Source of the DNA: Actinomycetes bacterium
GTDB lineage: Bacteria; Actinomycetota; Actinomycetes; Mycobacteriales; Pseudonocardiaceae
NCBI GenBank assembly: GCA_021793175.1
Contig: JAJYTH010000021.1
Coordinates: 1-40,743, forward strand
Direction: 5' to 3'
DNA: 40,743 nt
In this document: one piece after another, positions 24,992 to 32,827 of the stretch
How positions within the stretch are numbered: position 1 is the stretch's first letter
Layout of the letters: each line of letters begins with the position of its first letter
Translations under genes and position numbers: made by a program
Notes under the pieces: generated by a model
Told to the model about the DNA's origin: nothing
The model's input: the letters and a program-made list of their open reading frames with translations, nothing else
The model's database searches: none

Positions 24992-26083
24992 TTAGAGCCA
25001 GCGGTTCTTCCGGAATATCCGGTAAAGCAACAGACAGAGAGCGAGGATCACTCCGAGAGTGATCGGGTAGCCGTACTTGAAACTCAGTTCGGGCATGTAG
25101 TCGAAGTTCATGCCGTAGATACCAGCGATGGCGGTGGGCACGGCGATGATCGCGGCCCACGCCGTGATCTTGCGCATGTCCGAGTTCAACTGCAGGGTGA
25201 GCTTTCCGAGGGTGGCGTCCACCAGCGTGGTCAGCAGTTCGTCGAAGGCCGCCACCCGGTCGGACACGGTCGTGACGTGGTCGTGCACGTTGCGGAAGTA
25301 CGACCGGATCTCGTCGGGAATGAGCCAGGTGTAGCCCTCGGAGAGCCTGCGCAACGGCCGGGCCAGGGGCAGTACGGCTCGGCGGAGTTCCAGCACTTCG
25401 CGTTTGAACAGGTAGATCTGTTCCGAGGTGATGCGTGTGCGGGGCGCGAAGACCTCGGTCTCCATCTCGTCGATGTCGTCCTCGATGCGCTCGGTGACGA
25501 CGAGGAAGTGGTCGACCACGTGGTCGGCGATGGCGTGCAGCACCGCCGCCGGCCCGGGGGCGAGACGCTCTGGGTCGGCGTCGAGCTCCCTGCGCAGGTG
25601 GGTCAGCCCGGCATGGTTTCCGTGGCGCACGGTGATGATGAAGTCGGAGCCGAGGAACGCCATCAACTCGCCGGACTCGACGATCTCGTTGGCGGTGGTG
25701 GGCGAGTCGTGTTCGACGTAGCGGATGGTGCGGAACACCATGAACAGCGTGTCGTCGTAGCGTTCCAGCTTCGGCCGCTGGTGCGCGTGCACGGCGTCCT
25801 CGACGGCGAGTTCGTGCAGGCCGAACGTGTCGGCGATGCCTTGGATCTGCTTCTCGTCGGGTTCGTGCAGGCCGATCCACACGAAACCCTCACCGCGTTT
25901 GCGGACCTCGGCGATGGCGTCGGTGTGGGACCACTCGCCGGGAAGTCGCACACCGTCGACGTAGACACCGCAGTCGACGACACAGGCGGAGGTTCGTGTT
26001 TCCTGCGGCGCGCGGCGGCCGTTGTGGAAGGCGCGACCGTGAGCCCGGGTGCGCAGGTTACCGAGGGAAGGAATGGCGGACAT
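24992..26083 (-). CDS. corA: CorA-family magnesium/cobalt transport protein
   Basis: 363 residues. A large cytoplasmic N-terminal domain (FVWIGLHEPDEKQIQGIADTF, FGLHELAVEDAVHAHQRPK, the long helix region DIDEMETEVFAPRTRI) leads to two C-terminal membrane segments joined by the selectivity loop GIYGMNFDYMPEL with the family GMN motif. The basic end RIFRKNRWL is usual for CorA. It forms a pentameric channel for Mg2+. ATG 26083 has AGGAGA 5 nt upstream. A strong upstream leader ORF (26246-26169) precedes it by 85 nt. It is the Rv1239c equivalent, next to sugC as in M. tuberculosis. Confidence 0.95.
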   Translation of the reverse strand: MSAIPSLGNLRTRAHGRAFHNGRRAPQETRTSACVVDCGVYVDGVRLPGEWSHTDAIAEVRKRGEGFVWIGLHEPDEKQIQGIADTFGLHELAVEDAVHAHQRPKLERYDDTLFMVFRTIRYVEHDSPTTANEIVESGELMAFLGSDFIITVRHGNHAGLTHLRRELDADPERLAPGPAAVLHAIADHVVDHFLVVTERIEDDIDEMETEVFAPRTRITSEQIYLFKREVLELRRAVLPLARPLRRLSEGYTWLIPDEIRSYFRNVHDHVTTVSDRVAAFDELLTTLVDATLGKLTLQLNSDMRKITAWAAIIAVPTAIAGIYGMNFDYMPELSFKYGYPITLGVILALCLLLYRIFRKNRWL

Positions 26084-26168
26084 GGAATCTCCTGGCTGTG
26101 ACGTCGCGGACTAGGACGACAGGCACATGCCGGCGATCCCGCCTGGGCGTGCGGCGCTCGGACGTGTT

Positions 26169-26246
26169 CTACCGCGGCGGCATCACGTCGGCCCCGAAGG
26201 CAGGAACGCCGGCAGTACTAGGGAGCGGACTATCGCCACTGCTCAT
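26169..26246 (-). CDS. Leader peptide ORF upstream of corA (25 residues)
   Basis: Encodes MSSGDSPLPSTAGVPAFGAD then VMPPR. Its ribosome site AGGAGGTGA (26262-26254 on this strand) matches the 16S rRNA tail over nine bases with a 7-nt spacer, among the strongest in the window. It contains prolines as PLP, VP and a terminal PP next to Asp residues. The stop is 85 nt before corA. Proline- and acid-rich leaders control mgtA and corA in enterobacteria through ribosome pausing at low Mg2+; a similar role here is inferred. No M-box riboswitch was recognised in this leader. Confidence 0.6.
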   Translation of the reverse strand: MSSGDSPLPSTAGVPAFGADVMPPR

Positions 26247-26539
26247 TGCGTCCTCACCTCCTCGGAGTCGACGGACGGACCCCGTGCGGGTAGGCCGATC
26301 GTTCTTCGCCAGAGATCCCACCGCGCCAACAGACGAGGATACCTCTTACAGCGGTTCGCCGTCGGCGCAGGGCGGTGCGACGCGGGTGAAAAGCGTCATG
26401 TGTGACGAGTGAACGACACACGCGTCGGGGCGCGATCAACGGTTACGGTGGAGCCTGTCTACGTCCGCTTCGTCGCTGCAGCGGCGGGGATGACGTGGAT
26501 GACGTGATGACATTTGCGCGCCTCGCCTCAAGGACGGAC

Positions 26540-27649
26540 ATGACTTCGAGTCTGGAAACGATCCGCGAACGGCTGCGTCGGTTCGCCGACTACGAAGCGA
26601 CGGGGGCTTCGCCTCTGTACGAACATCTGGCGGCGCAGGCCGCTGCCGACGACGACGTGGCCTCGCTGTTGGCGGCCGCCTCCGGAAACGACGCGCAACC
26701 GACGCTGTTGCTGGCGGCCGCGCATCGCTTGCTCCAGGCGGAGCCGATCCATCCGCTGTCGCGGTACTACCCGTCGTTGGGTGGTCTGGACGGGCCGGAC
26801 ACGCAGACGTGGCCGTTGTTCCGAGAGTTCGTCCTCGATCGTGCCGAGTCGATGCGTGAGCTCGTCACCACCCGGTTCACTCAGACCAACGAGGTGAACA
26901 GGGCGGCCGTGCTGTTCCCCGCCGTCGCTTCGGTGGCCAAGCGGGTGCGCGGCCCGATCGGTCTGCTCGAGGTGGGGTGCAGTGCCGGGTTGCTGCTGGG
27001 CATGGACACCTTCGCCTATCGCTATCAGTGCGACGGTGGCGAGCAGGTATCGGCGGGGCCTGCGAAGGCCGCGGTGGGACTGCACTGCGCGCTGTCGGTG
27101 AGTGAGGGGGCGAAGTTCCCGACCCTGCCGAAGAAGATGGCGGTGAAGGCCCGCGTGGGGCTGGACCGCTCACCGGTCGACGCCTCCGACGAGGACGAGC
27201 TGGCGTGGTTGGAAGCCTGCGTGTGGGCCGATCAACCGGACCGGGTCCGGCTGCTGCGTACCGCGGCCGCCGCGCAGAGCCGGTGGCGTCCGGAGTTGGT
27301 GACCGGTGACGCCGTGGACGACCTGGCGACCGCGGCCGCGCGCGTGCCGGAGGAGTTGCCCCTCGTGGTCTACACCAGCCACACCTTGCCCTATTTGTCG
27401 GAACCACGCCGGGAGGACTTTGTGGCGGCGCTGCGGGAGCTCGCTGGACATCGTCCGCTGTGGTGGGTGGCGATGGAGAACTACGAGGCAGGACTGAACC
27501 ATGTGCTGCCCGGTCGCGACGAACTCGCCTATGCCACGACGGGACGGTCCACGTTGAGTGTGGTCTCGTTCGACGGGCGGCGGATGAGCGCCGAGTTCGA
27601 GGCCACGGCGGTGCCGCACGGCCAGCGCATGACGTGGTCGGCACGGTGA
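26540..27649 (+). CDS. DUF2332 domain-containing protein
   Basis: 369 residues. The sequence SPLYEHLAAQAAADDDVASLL, the LEVGCSAGLLLGMD segment (a glycine-rich loop resembling a SAM-binding motif), LEACVWADQPDRVRLLRTAA and LVVYTSHTLPYL belong to the actinobacterial DUF2332 family, for which no activity is established. The GCSAG loop and a following acidic strand would allow a methyltransferase-like fold, but this is speculative. ATG 26540 has AAGGA 6 nt upstream and matches the family start MTSSLETIRERLRRF; longer readings to 26402 look non-coding. It converges with the Nudix gene. Confidence 0.88.
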   Translation: MTSSLETIRERLRRFADYEATGASPLYEHLAAQAAADDDVASLLAAASGNDAQPTLLLAAAHRLLQAEPIHPLSRYYPSLGGLDGPDTQTWPLFREFVLDRAESMRELVTTRFTQTNEVNRAAVLFPAVASVAKRVRGPIGLLEVGCSAGLLLGMDTFAYRYQCDGGEQVSAGPAKAAVGLHCALSVSEGAKFPTLPKKMAVKARVGLDRSPVDASDEDELAWLEACVWADQPDRVRLLRTAAAAQSRWRPELVTGDAVDDLATAAARVPEELPLVVYTSHTLPYLSEPRREDFVAALRELAGHRPLWWVAMENYEAGLNHVLPGRDELAYATTGRSTLSVVSFDGRRMSAEFEATAVPHGQRMTWSAR

Positions 27650-27710
27650 TCGTCGAGCGCCTGCGGCGTGACCTTCGCCGGGTTTTCGACGGCTCCGGCC
27701 GTTTCTGAAG

Positions 27711-27765
27711 GACCTCAGACGGTCTCAGGCGGCCTCAGAGGGAACTCAGGAGGGACTCAGGGGTT
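27711..27765. repeat. Five phased CTCAG repeats
   Basis: CTCAG recurs at 27714, 27724, 27734, 27745 and 27756, spacing 10, 10, 11 and 11 bp, each within a GGnnCTCAG-like unit. The array sits between the ends of the convergent DUF2332 and Nudix genes, about 60 nt after the first and 35 nt after the second. Confidence 0.75.
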
Positions 27766-27795
27766 CAAGTGAGCTTCGGAGGTTTCCAGCGGCGC

Positions 27796-28245
27796 TCAGT
27801 TGCGAGGTAGCGCGTTCCAACCTCGGAGGGTCTCGGCGAGGTCCTCGGTGAGGTGGCCCGACTCGTCCAGGTTCGTGAATTCGGCCGAATTCACCCATCG
27901 GGCATCGTCGGCGTCGTCGCCGGGGTGCAGCTGTCCACCTTCGACCGTGCACGTGTAGTCGTGGATCTCGTACTGCCCTCGGGTGAGGGTGCCTGCGAGG
28001 GTGAGCGGCCGTACCGTGAGGCCGGTTTCCTCGCGGAGTTCCCTGACGACGGCGGCTATGTCGCTTTCGCCGGATTCCACTCGACCGCCAGGTAGAGACC
28101 ACAGTCCTTTCCCCGGAGGGCGGCCTCGCCGGATGAGCAGCAGTCGGCCCGTCGAGTCGAATACGATCCCACCGACACAGCGCACGGTGGCCGCCAAGGT
28201 CTGTCCTCCCGTCGTTCGACGTACACGCCGAGTGTTGCACATCAC
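27796..28245 (-). CDS. NUDIX hydrolase
   Basis: 149 residues. The Nudix box is complete: GGRVESGESDIAAVVRELREETGL (positions 54-77), with the metal-binding REXXEE pattern as RELREE. The N-terminus CVGGIVFDSTGRLLLIRRGRPPGKGLWSLP is the usual first strand and loop of ADP-ribose pyrophosphatase/MutT-like members. The substrate cannot be fixed from sequence. ATG 28245 is used; a second ATG follows at once. Its promoter region contains the AT-rich palindrome at 28269-28286, shared with the divergent 53-residue gene. Confidence 0.92.
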   Translation of the reverse strand: MMCNTRRVRRTTGGQTLAATVRCVGGIVFDSTGRLLLIRRGRPPGKGLWSLPGGRVESGESDIAAVVRELREETGLTVRPLTLAGTLTRGQYEIHDYTCTVEGGQLHPGDDADDARWVNSAEFTNLDESGHLTEDLAETLRGWNALPRN

Positions 28246-28268
28246 TCAGTACGGTTACGGTACGTAGT

Positions 28269-28286
28269 CAAAGATAATTATCTTTG
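28269..28286. promoter_or_regulatory. 18-bp AT-rich perfect palindrome
   Basis: CAAAGATAATTATCTTTG, fully symmetric, 24 bp before the Nudix start and 116 bp before the 53-residue gene. The core GATAATTATC recalls Fur-family boxes, but the owner is unknown. At about 22% GC it stands out strongly from its surroundings. Confidence 0.7.
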
Positions 28287-28401
28287 CAGAAGGCTGACCC
28301 AAGCGCAGGACTTTGCTGCCGTAACGGAGCGCAGTGAGGTACAAACTTAGTGGCACCAAGCCGTGTACAGGTCTGCACTTCGAGAGACGGGATTGATCGC
28401 C

Positions 28402-28563
28402 GTGAACGCGAAAAAGCTTGCGACGTTCGCCGGTGTCGCGTTGGTCCTCTTCTTCGTGATCGCCCGACCAACGGAGGCAGCGGGGTTCGTTGACAGCATC
28501 ATCACCGCGCTGCGCGATGCCGCCGAAGCGGTGATCACGTTCGTCAGCAACGTTTTCAGCTGA
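28402..28563 (+). CDS. 53-residue secreted or membrane peptide
   Basis: Reads MNAKKLATFAGVALVLFFVI then ARPTEAAGFVDSIITALRDAA and a tail EAVITFVSNVFS. A Lys-Lys start, a hydrophobic segment (8-21) and a possible signal-peptidase site after TEAA suggest export, leaving a short amphipathic helix of about 25 residues. Short proteins of this layout occur before PH-domain genes in other actinomycetes as far as I recall. GTG 28402 is chosen because MNAKKLA is a typical start; GTG 28363 is an upstream option. It is 20 nt before the PH-domain gene, which has its own leaderless promoter. Confidence 0.7.
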   Translation: MNAKKLATFAGVALVLFFVIARPTEAAGFVDSIITALRDAAEAVITFVSNVFS

Positions 28564-28571
28564 TCGACGGG

Positions 28572-28577
28572 TAGGCT
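28572..28577 (+). promoter_or_regulatory. -10 box for leaderless PH-domain gene
   Basis: TAGGCT, 6 nt, then the ATG at 28584, in the short gap after the 53-residue gene. Confidence 0.4.
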
Positions 28578-28583
28578 GCGGCC

Positions 28584-29147
28584 ATGTTCGCGCCTCGCGA
28601 TCCAGACGAGTACCTGCTCGACACCGAGCGCCGGGTGATCAGGGTCCGGCGGCACTGGTCCTGTCTTATCTGGCAGACGTTCGAAGCCGTCGCCCTGATC
28701 GCCGTGTGCGTGATGATCTCGTACATCCTGCCGCCGGCCATGTGGCTACTGCAGAACGTCCTCTGGTACGCCGCGCTGTTCCTCGTGCTGCGCTTCGCCT
28801 ATCAGGTGATCGAGTGGTGGGTCGAGCGCCTCGTCGTCACGGACAAACGGTTCGTGATGACCAAGGGCGTCTGGACCACGCAGGTGCTGATGATGCCGAT
28901 CACGAAGGTCACCGACCTGACCTACGAACGCCCGTTCCTCGGTCGCATCCTCGGTTACGGGACCATGATCGTCGAGTCGGCGGGTCAGATCCAGGCACTG
29001 AACCGCATCGAGTACCTGCCGAAACCCGAGGAGTTCTACGACACGATCTCCGAACTCGTCTTCGGCGACAAGCAGAAGAAGGCCGAGCGGTTCTCGATGA
29101 TCAAGGCTCAGCGTGCGGCTCGCCGCCGAGGCAAGGTGGCCGGCTGA
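28584..29147 (+). CDS. PH-domain (bPH2-like) membrane protein
   Basis: 187 residues. The start FAPRDPDEYLLDTERRVIRVRRHW is followed by two membrane segments (FEAVALIAVCVMISYILPPAMWLL and VLWYAALFLVLRFAYQVIEWW) and a bacterial PH domain (RLVVTDKRFVMTKGVWTTQVLMMPITKVTDLTYERPFLGRIL) with a basic tail ending RAARRRGKVAG. Such proteins are common in actinobacteria and their ligands are unknown. ATG 28584 has TAGGCT 6 nt upstream. The next gene starts 34 nt later with its own -10-like box. Confidence 0.9.
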   Translation: MFAPRDPDEYLLDTERRVIRVRRHWSCLIWQTFEAVALIAVCVMISYILPPAMWLLQNVLWYAALFLVLRFAYQVIEWWVERLVVTDKRFVMTKGVWTTQVLMMPITKVTDLTYERPFLGRILGYGTMIVESAGQIQALNRIEYLPKPEEFYDTISELVFGDKQKKAERFSMIKAQRAARRRGKVAG

Positions 29148-29168
29148 CACACACGGACGTGTGCGCTG

Positions 29169-29174
29169 GACAAT
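29169..29174 (+). promoter_or_regulatory. -10-like box before the PHP gene
   Basis: GACAAT, 7 nt before GTG 29182. It is a weak match and supports that start over GTG 29176. Confidence 0.3.
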
Positions 29175-29181
29175 AGTGGAT

Positions 29182-30060
29182 GTGCGCATCGACCTGCATA
29201 CCCACTCGGCCGTCTCCGATGGCACCGACAGTCCTACGGAACTCGTCCGTCTGGCGGCCGAGTCCGGCCTCGATGTCCTCGCCCTGACCGACCACGACAC
29301 CACCGCGGGATGGGCGGAGGCCACCGAGGCGTTGCCGCCGGGCCTGAGTCTGGTGCCGGGCGCCGAGCTGTCGTGCGAGGCGGTGTCCGCCGACGGATGG
29401 AAGGTGTCCGTCCACGTGCTGGCCTACCTGTTCGACCCGGCCGCTCCCGCTCTGGTGGCGGAGCAGCGCCGCCTCCGACAGGAGCGGCGGGAGAGGTTGC
29501 GGGCGATGGCCGACCGGATGGCCGCGGACGGTCTGCCGGTCGATGCCGACGAGATACTGGCCGGGTTGGCGCCCGACGCGCCCGCCGGTAGGCCGCACCT
29601 GGCGCGGGCGCTGGTGCGGGCCGGTGTGGTCGAAACCGTGAACGAGGCGTTCGACCGCTTCCTCGGCTCCGGACGCGGTTACTACGTGCCGAGGACGGAC
29701 ACGCCCGTCGAAACGGCTGTCGACATGATCGCCGAGGCGGGTGGGGTGACGGTGCTGGCGCATCCGTTCGCGGCCTCGCGCGGACCGGCGCTGTCGGAGG
29801 AGACGATCGCCGCGCTCGCCGAACGTGGCCTCGCCGGAGTGGAGGTCGACCACCCCGAACACGACCTCTCGGCACGGGAACGGCTGCGGTCGCTGGCCGA
29901 CGAACTCGGTCTGATCCGCACCGGTTCCAGTGACTACCACGGCACGAACAAGACGATCTCCATCGGGCAGGAGACCACGGACCCGGAACAGTTCGAGGCG
30001 CTGCTGGAGCGTGCGGGTGGCGCGTCGTTGCGGACCGGCGTACGCAGGGCGGTTCCGTGA
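29182..30060 (+). CDS. PHP-domain phosphoesterase
   Basis: 292 residues. Metal-binding motifs of the PHP fold are all visible: DLHTHS near the N-terminus, ALTDHDTT, LVPGAELSCE, VTVLAHPFA and the final SSDYHGTNK. The pattern fits the YciV/RnaAM/TrpH-like group, which hydrolyses 3',5'-nucleoside bisphosphates or trims RNA 5' ends; the substrate here is unproven. GTG 29182 gives MRIDLHTHSAVSDGT, the common start of the family; GTG 29176 is two codons longer. Its stop overlaps the next start (GTGA at 30057-30060), so it is coupled with the MarC-like gene. Confidence 0.93.
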   Translation: MRIDLHTHSAVSDGTDSPTELVRLAAESGLDVLALTDHDTTAGWAEATEALPPGLSLVPGAELSCEAVSADGWKVSVHVLAYLFDPAAPALVAEQRRLRQERRERLRAMADRMAADGLPVDADEILAGLAPDAPAGRPHLARALVRAGVVETVNEAFDRFLGSGRGYYVPRTDTPVETAVDMIAEAGGVTVLAHPFAASRGPALSEETIAALAERGLAGVEVDHPEHDLSARERLRSLADELGLIRTGSSDYHGTNKTISIGQETTDPEQFEALLERAGGASLRTGVRRAVP

Positions 30061-30680
30061 CGGCCGCGGTGTTCGACACGACGCTGTTCCTGGAAGCCTC
30101 GATCACCCTGCTGGTGATCATGGATCCGCCCGGCACCGTTCCGGTGTTCCTCAGCCTGGTCGGGCGGAAGTCGCCCGCCGCGAGAGCGAAGGCCGCTCGG
30201 CAATCGGTCCTGGTGTCGTTCCTGGTCGTCACCTTGTTCGCGGTGGCCGGGGAGTTCATCCTGGCCTACCTGGGCATCGGTATCCACGCGCTGCAGGGCG
30301 CGGGCGGGTTGCTGTTGCTGCTCGTGGCGCTCGACCTGCTGACCGGCCGGGGGAGTTCGCAGCCTGAGGCGGCCGAGGACGTCAACGTGGCTCTGGTCCC
30401 GTTGGGCACGCCTCTGTTGGCGGGGCCGGGGGCGATCGCGGCGACGATCGTGTTCGTCCGGCAGACGGAAGGGGCTCTCGACGGGTACACGGCGCTGGGA
30501 GCCGCCATCGTGGTCGTGCACCTGGTGCTGTGGGCCTGTATGCGGTTCTCCGGTGTGTTGATCAAGGTGGTGCGCGAGAGCGGCATTACGCTGCTGGCCA
30601 AGATCGCCGGTCTGTTGCTGGCCGCGATCGCCGTGGATCTGGTGGCCGACTCCGTCCGCGGGTTCATCGAGGGGGCGTGA
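30057..30680 (+). CDS. MarC-family integral membrane protein
   Basis: 207 residues with six hydrophobic segments. The family signature MDPPGTVPVFLSLVGRKSP follows the first segment, and a second related PLGTPLLAGPGAIAATIVF starts the other half, showing the internal duplication of MarC/YchE proteins. Despite the old name it is not a proven multidrug pump; its role is unknown. GTG 30057 overlaps the stop of the PHP gene. The nuclease gene begins 1 nt after its stop. Confidence 0.93.
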   Translation: MTAAVFDTTLFLEASITLLVIMDPPGTVPVFLSLVGRKSPAARAKAARQSVLVSFLVVTLFAVAGEFILAYLGIGIHALQGAGGLLLLLVALDLLTGRGSSQPEAAEDVNVALVPLGTPLLAGPGAIAATIVFVRQTEGALDGYTALGAAIVVVHLVLWACMRFSGVLIKVVRESGITLLAKIAGLLLAAIAVDLVADSVRGFIEGA

Positions 30681-30681
30681 C

Positions 30682-31542
30682 ATGGAGCAGCTCGGATTCG
30701 ACTTCGGTATCGAGCCCCGGCCGCTGATCAAGGTGACGCCGGCCCGGCTGTCGCTTTACGACGACTGTCCCCGCCGTTTCCGCCTGACCTACCTCGATCG
30801 GCCCGCGCCACCGCGCACGGGGCCGTGGGCGCACACCACGCTGGGCGCGGTGGTCCACAACGCGTTGAGGGAGTTGTTCACGCTCCCGGTCTCGAAGCGC
30901 ACTCCCGAGCGGGCCGAGACGCTGGTGAGCCGGCATTGGCGCAGCGGGGGATTCGCCGACGCCGTGCAGGTGGCCCGGTACGCCGAGGCCGCCCGTCGCT
31001 GGGTCGCCGACTACGTGGAACAGCACGGCGCCGATGTCGATCCGGTCGGGGTGGAGCGGTGGGTGTCGGCCACGGTCGGCAGTGACCCGGCGTCACCGTC
31101 GCTGATCGTCGAGGGCCGTGCCGACCGCATCGACGATCGCGACGGCGAGCTGGTCGTGGTCGACTACAAGACGGGCCGGACCCCACCGAGCGACACGCAT
31201 GCGCGGCGGTCCCGCGCTCTGGCGCTGTACGCCGCCGCGGCGGCGCGAACCCTGCGTAAACCTTGTTCGCGCGTGGAACTACACCATCTACCCACAGCCA
31301 CCGTCGCCGTCGCCGAACACACCGACGCCGACTTGACCGAACACGTGAGAAGGGCGGAGGAGACCGCCACCGCGTCGCACACCGCGGCCGACAGGCTTGG
31401 CCGAGGGGACGATCCCGATCGGCTCTTTCCCGCGCGGCCCGCGCCTCGGTGCGCCTGGTGCGAGTTGCGTTCCAGCTGCCCCGAGGGGCAGCAAGCGGCG
31501 CCGGCGGCACGCCCGTGGGACTTGCTGGCACCGACGACGTGA
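30682..31542 (+). CDS. RecB-family PD-(D/E)XK nuclease with Fe-S Cys motif
   Basis: 286 residues, similar to Rv2119. The nuclease core shows a His in LGAVVHNALREL, the metal Asp in GRADRIDDRDGELVVVDYKTG (Asp and the D-Y-K pair of the PD-D/E-X-K motif). A Cys near the N-terminus (YDDCPRRFRL) and the C-terminal CAWCELRSSC give the four-Cys pattern that holds a 4Fe-4S cluster in AddB and Cas4. No helicase domain is present, so it acts alone or with a partner; its DNA repair role is inferred. ATG 30682 follows the MarC stop by 1 nt. Confidence 0.92.
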   Translation: MEQLGFDFGIEPRPLIKVTPARLSLYDDCPRRFRLTYLDRPAPPRTGPWAHTTLGAVVHNALRELFTLPVSKRTPERAETLVSRHWRSGGFADAVQVARYAEAARRWVADYVEQHGADVDPVGVERWVSATVGSDPASPSLIVEGRADRIDDRDGELVVVDYKTGRTPPSDTHARRSRALALYAAAAARTLRKPCSRVELHHLPTATVAVAEHTDADLTEHVRRAEETATASHTAADRLGRGDDPDRLFPARPAPRCAWCELRSSCPEGQQAAPAARPWDLLAPTT

Positions 31543-31564
31543 CAACGATTGGCGGAAGAGACAC

Positions 31565-31897
31565 ATGGCAGAGCCGGAAACGGTGGAGTTGACCGTGCCG
31601 ACATCGTCTCCGGAACCGGTACGGGCGCGGATACCCGTATGGCGCGGCATCACCGGCTCCTGTGTGGCCGGATGGGTGCTGGTGCTCCTCGTGCTGTTGG
31701 GCGCGCAGGTTCTGGCGTGGACGAACGACGGTGAGGGTCCGGGCGCGTACTCCATCGTGGGGCACCTCATCGGTGTGGCGCTCGCGGGAGCGGCACAGTA
31801 CCGGGCCGAGCGGAGCAGTGGTGTACGCGCGGGAGCGGCCGGAGCGGCCGTCGTGGTGGTGACCGCGATGATGTTGTGGTTGTTCTGGTGGTCGTGA
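31565..31897 (+). CDS. Small membrane protein, function unknown
   Basis: 110 residues. A charged 25-residue start (EPETVELTVPTSSPEPVRA) precedes three membrane segments (GSCVAGWVLVLLVLLGAQVLAW, YSIVGHLIGVALAGAAQY, AGAAGAAVVVVTAMMLWLFWW). No family is recognised. ATG 31565 has GGAAGAG 4 nt upstream; earlier readings are antisense or frame shadows. It follows the nuclease gene by 22 nt and is probably the last gene of the PHP-marC-nuclease operon. A convergent hydrolase gene ends 36 nt later. Confidence 0.8.
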   Translation: MAEPETVELTVPTSSPEPVRARIPVWRGITGSCVAGWVLVLLVLLGAQVLAWTNDGEGPGAYSIVGHLIGVALAGAAQYRAERSSGVRAGAAGAAVVVVTAMMLWLFWWS

Positions 31898-31933
31898 GGC
31901 AGCGGCGCCGTCCCTCGCCTCACCGTTTTCTCA

Positions 31934-32827
31934 CTACTCGCCCAACCAGGAGTGCCAGCGGGGCAGGAGTTCCCGCAGCAGCGCGTCCGGGGCCTCCGTG
32001 TTCGGGGAGTGCGCCGCGCCGGGGATGGTGACGAACTCCACGCCGAGCCGCTGCGCCATGTCCCGCTGGCTCGGCACGCTCCAGGCGTTGTCGTGCTCGC
32101 CCGCCACCACCGCGGCCGGTATGTCGTGTTCGCGCAGTGCGTCCGCCAGGTCGGGGACGAGGTCGGGTTCGTGCCGTAGGCCGTCGGCCATGCCCAACAG
32201 ACACGCCGCCTCGGTCGCCACGAACCGTTCCCGTAGGAATGCGTCCAATTCGGGTGAAGCGGTGAAACGGTGCGGGGACAGTTGTGTGTCCAGCTGTTTC
32301 CGCACGGCATAGCAGGCCTCCACACCCTGGGAGCGCAGCAGCTCCTCCCCGCTGTCCAAGGCCGTGTGCCGGGGCCCGGGTGGGAGGGCGGCGGGGCCAC
32401 TGCACAACAGGGTCAGCCCCGCGACCGGCGCACCCGCCAGCACGGTGGCGCGCGCGACTAGACCACCGTAGGAGTGGCCCAGCAACAGCACCGGACGTTC
32501 CGTGGCCAGGCCGGTCACCAGCTCGGCCACGACCTTGCCCAACTGCGCCGGGCCGTAGGCCGACTCGTCGTCGGGACCGGAGGACTCGTGCTGGCCGGGG
32601 AGATCGATCGCCACCGGAAGGATCGCCGCTTCGGCGATGCCGTCCAGCAGCGGAGCGAAATCCTCCTTGGAACCGGTGTAGCCGGGAACGAGAACCGCCG
32701 TGGCGATGGGGTCGTTGGGACGCGGACCCTCCAGCGCGGCGATGGGACCGTGCGTGCCGGGTAGTTCCACGCGGGCGGCCCCGTGCGGACTCAACTGAGA
32801 AAATCCGTGCATCCGTTCGAAACTCAT
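31934..32827 (-). CDS. Alpha/beta hydrolase
   Basis: 297 residues. A VPGYTGSKEDFAPLL oxyanion region, the nucleophile elbow GHSYGGLVAR (Ser), an Asp in VAGEHDNAWSVP and the final His in GAAHSPNTEAP form a complete catalytic set. The substrate is unknown; the fold covers esterases, lipases and related enzymes. ATG 32827 overlaps the stop of the upstream gene (ATGA), which fixes the start and shows coupling with the propeller protein. It is the third gene of the rhlE operon. Confidence 0.92.
   Translation of the reverse strand: MSFERMHGFSQLSPHGAARVELPGTHGPIAALEGPRPNDPIATAVLVPGYTGSKEDFAPLLDGIAEAAILPVAIDLPGQHESSGPDDESAYGPAQLGKVVAELVTGLATERPVLLLGHSYGGLVARATVLAGAPVAGLTLLCSGPAALPPGPRHTALDSGEELLRSQGVEACYAVRKQLDTQLSPHRFTASPELDAFLRERFVATEAACLLGMADGLRHEPDLVPDLADALREHDIPAAVVAGEHDNAWSVPSQRDMAQRLGVEFVTIPGAAHSPNTEAPDALLRELLPRWHSWLGE

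Noticed and set aside
26084..26280. Mg2+ riboswitch (M-box) upstream of corA
   Set aside because: AGGTGAGG at the leader start resembles an M-box edge, but the rest of the conserved core could not be found; the same bases are better explained as a ribosome site for the leader ORF.
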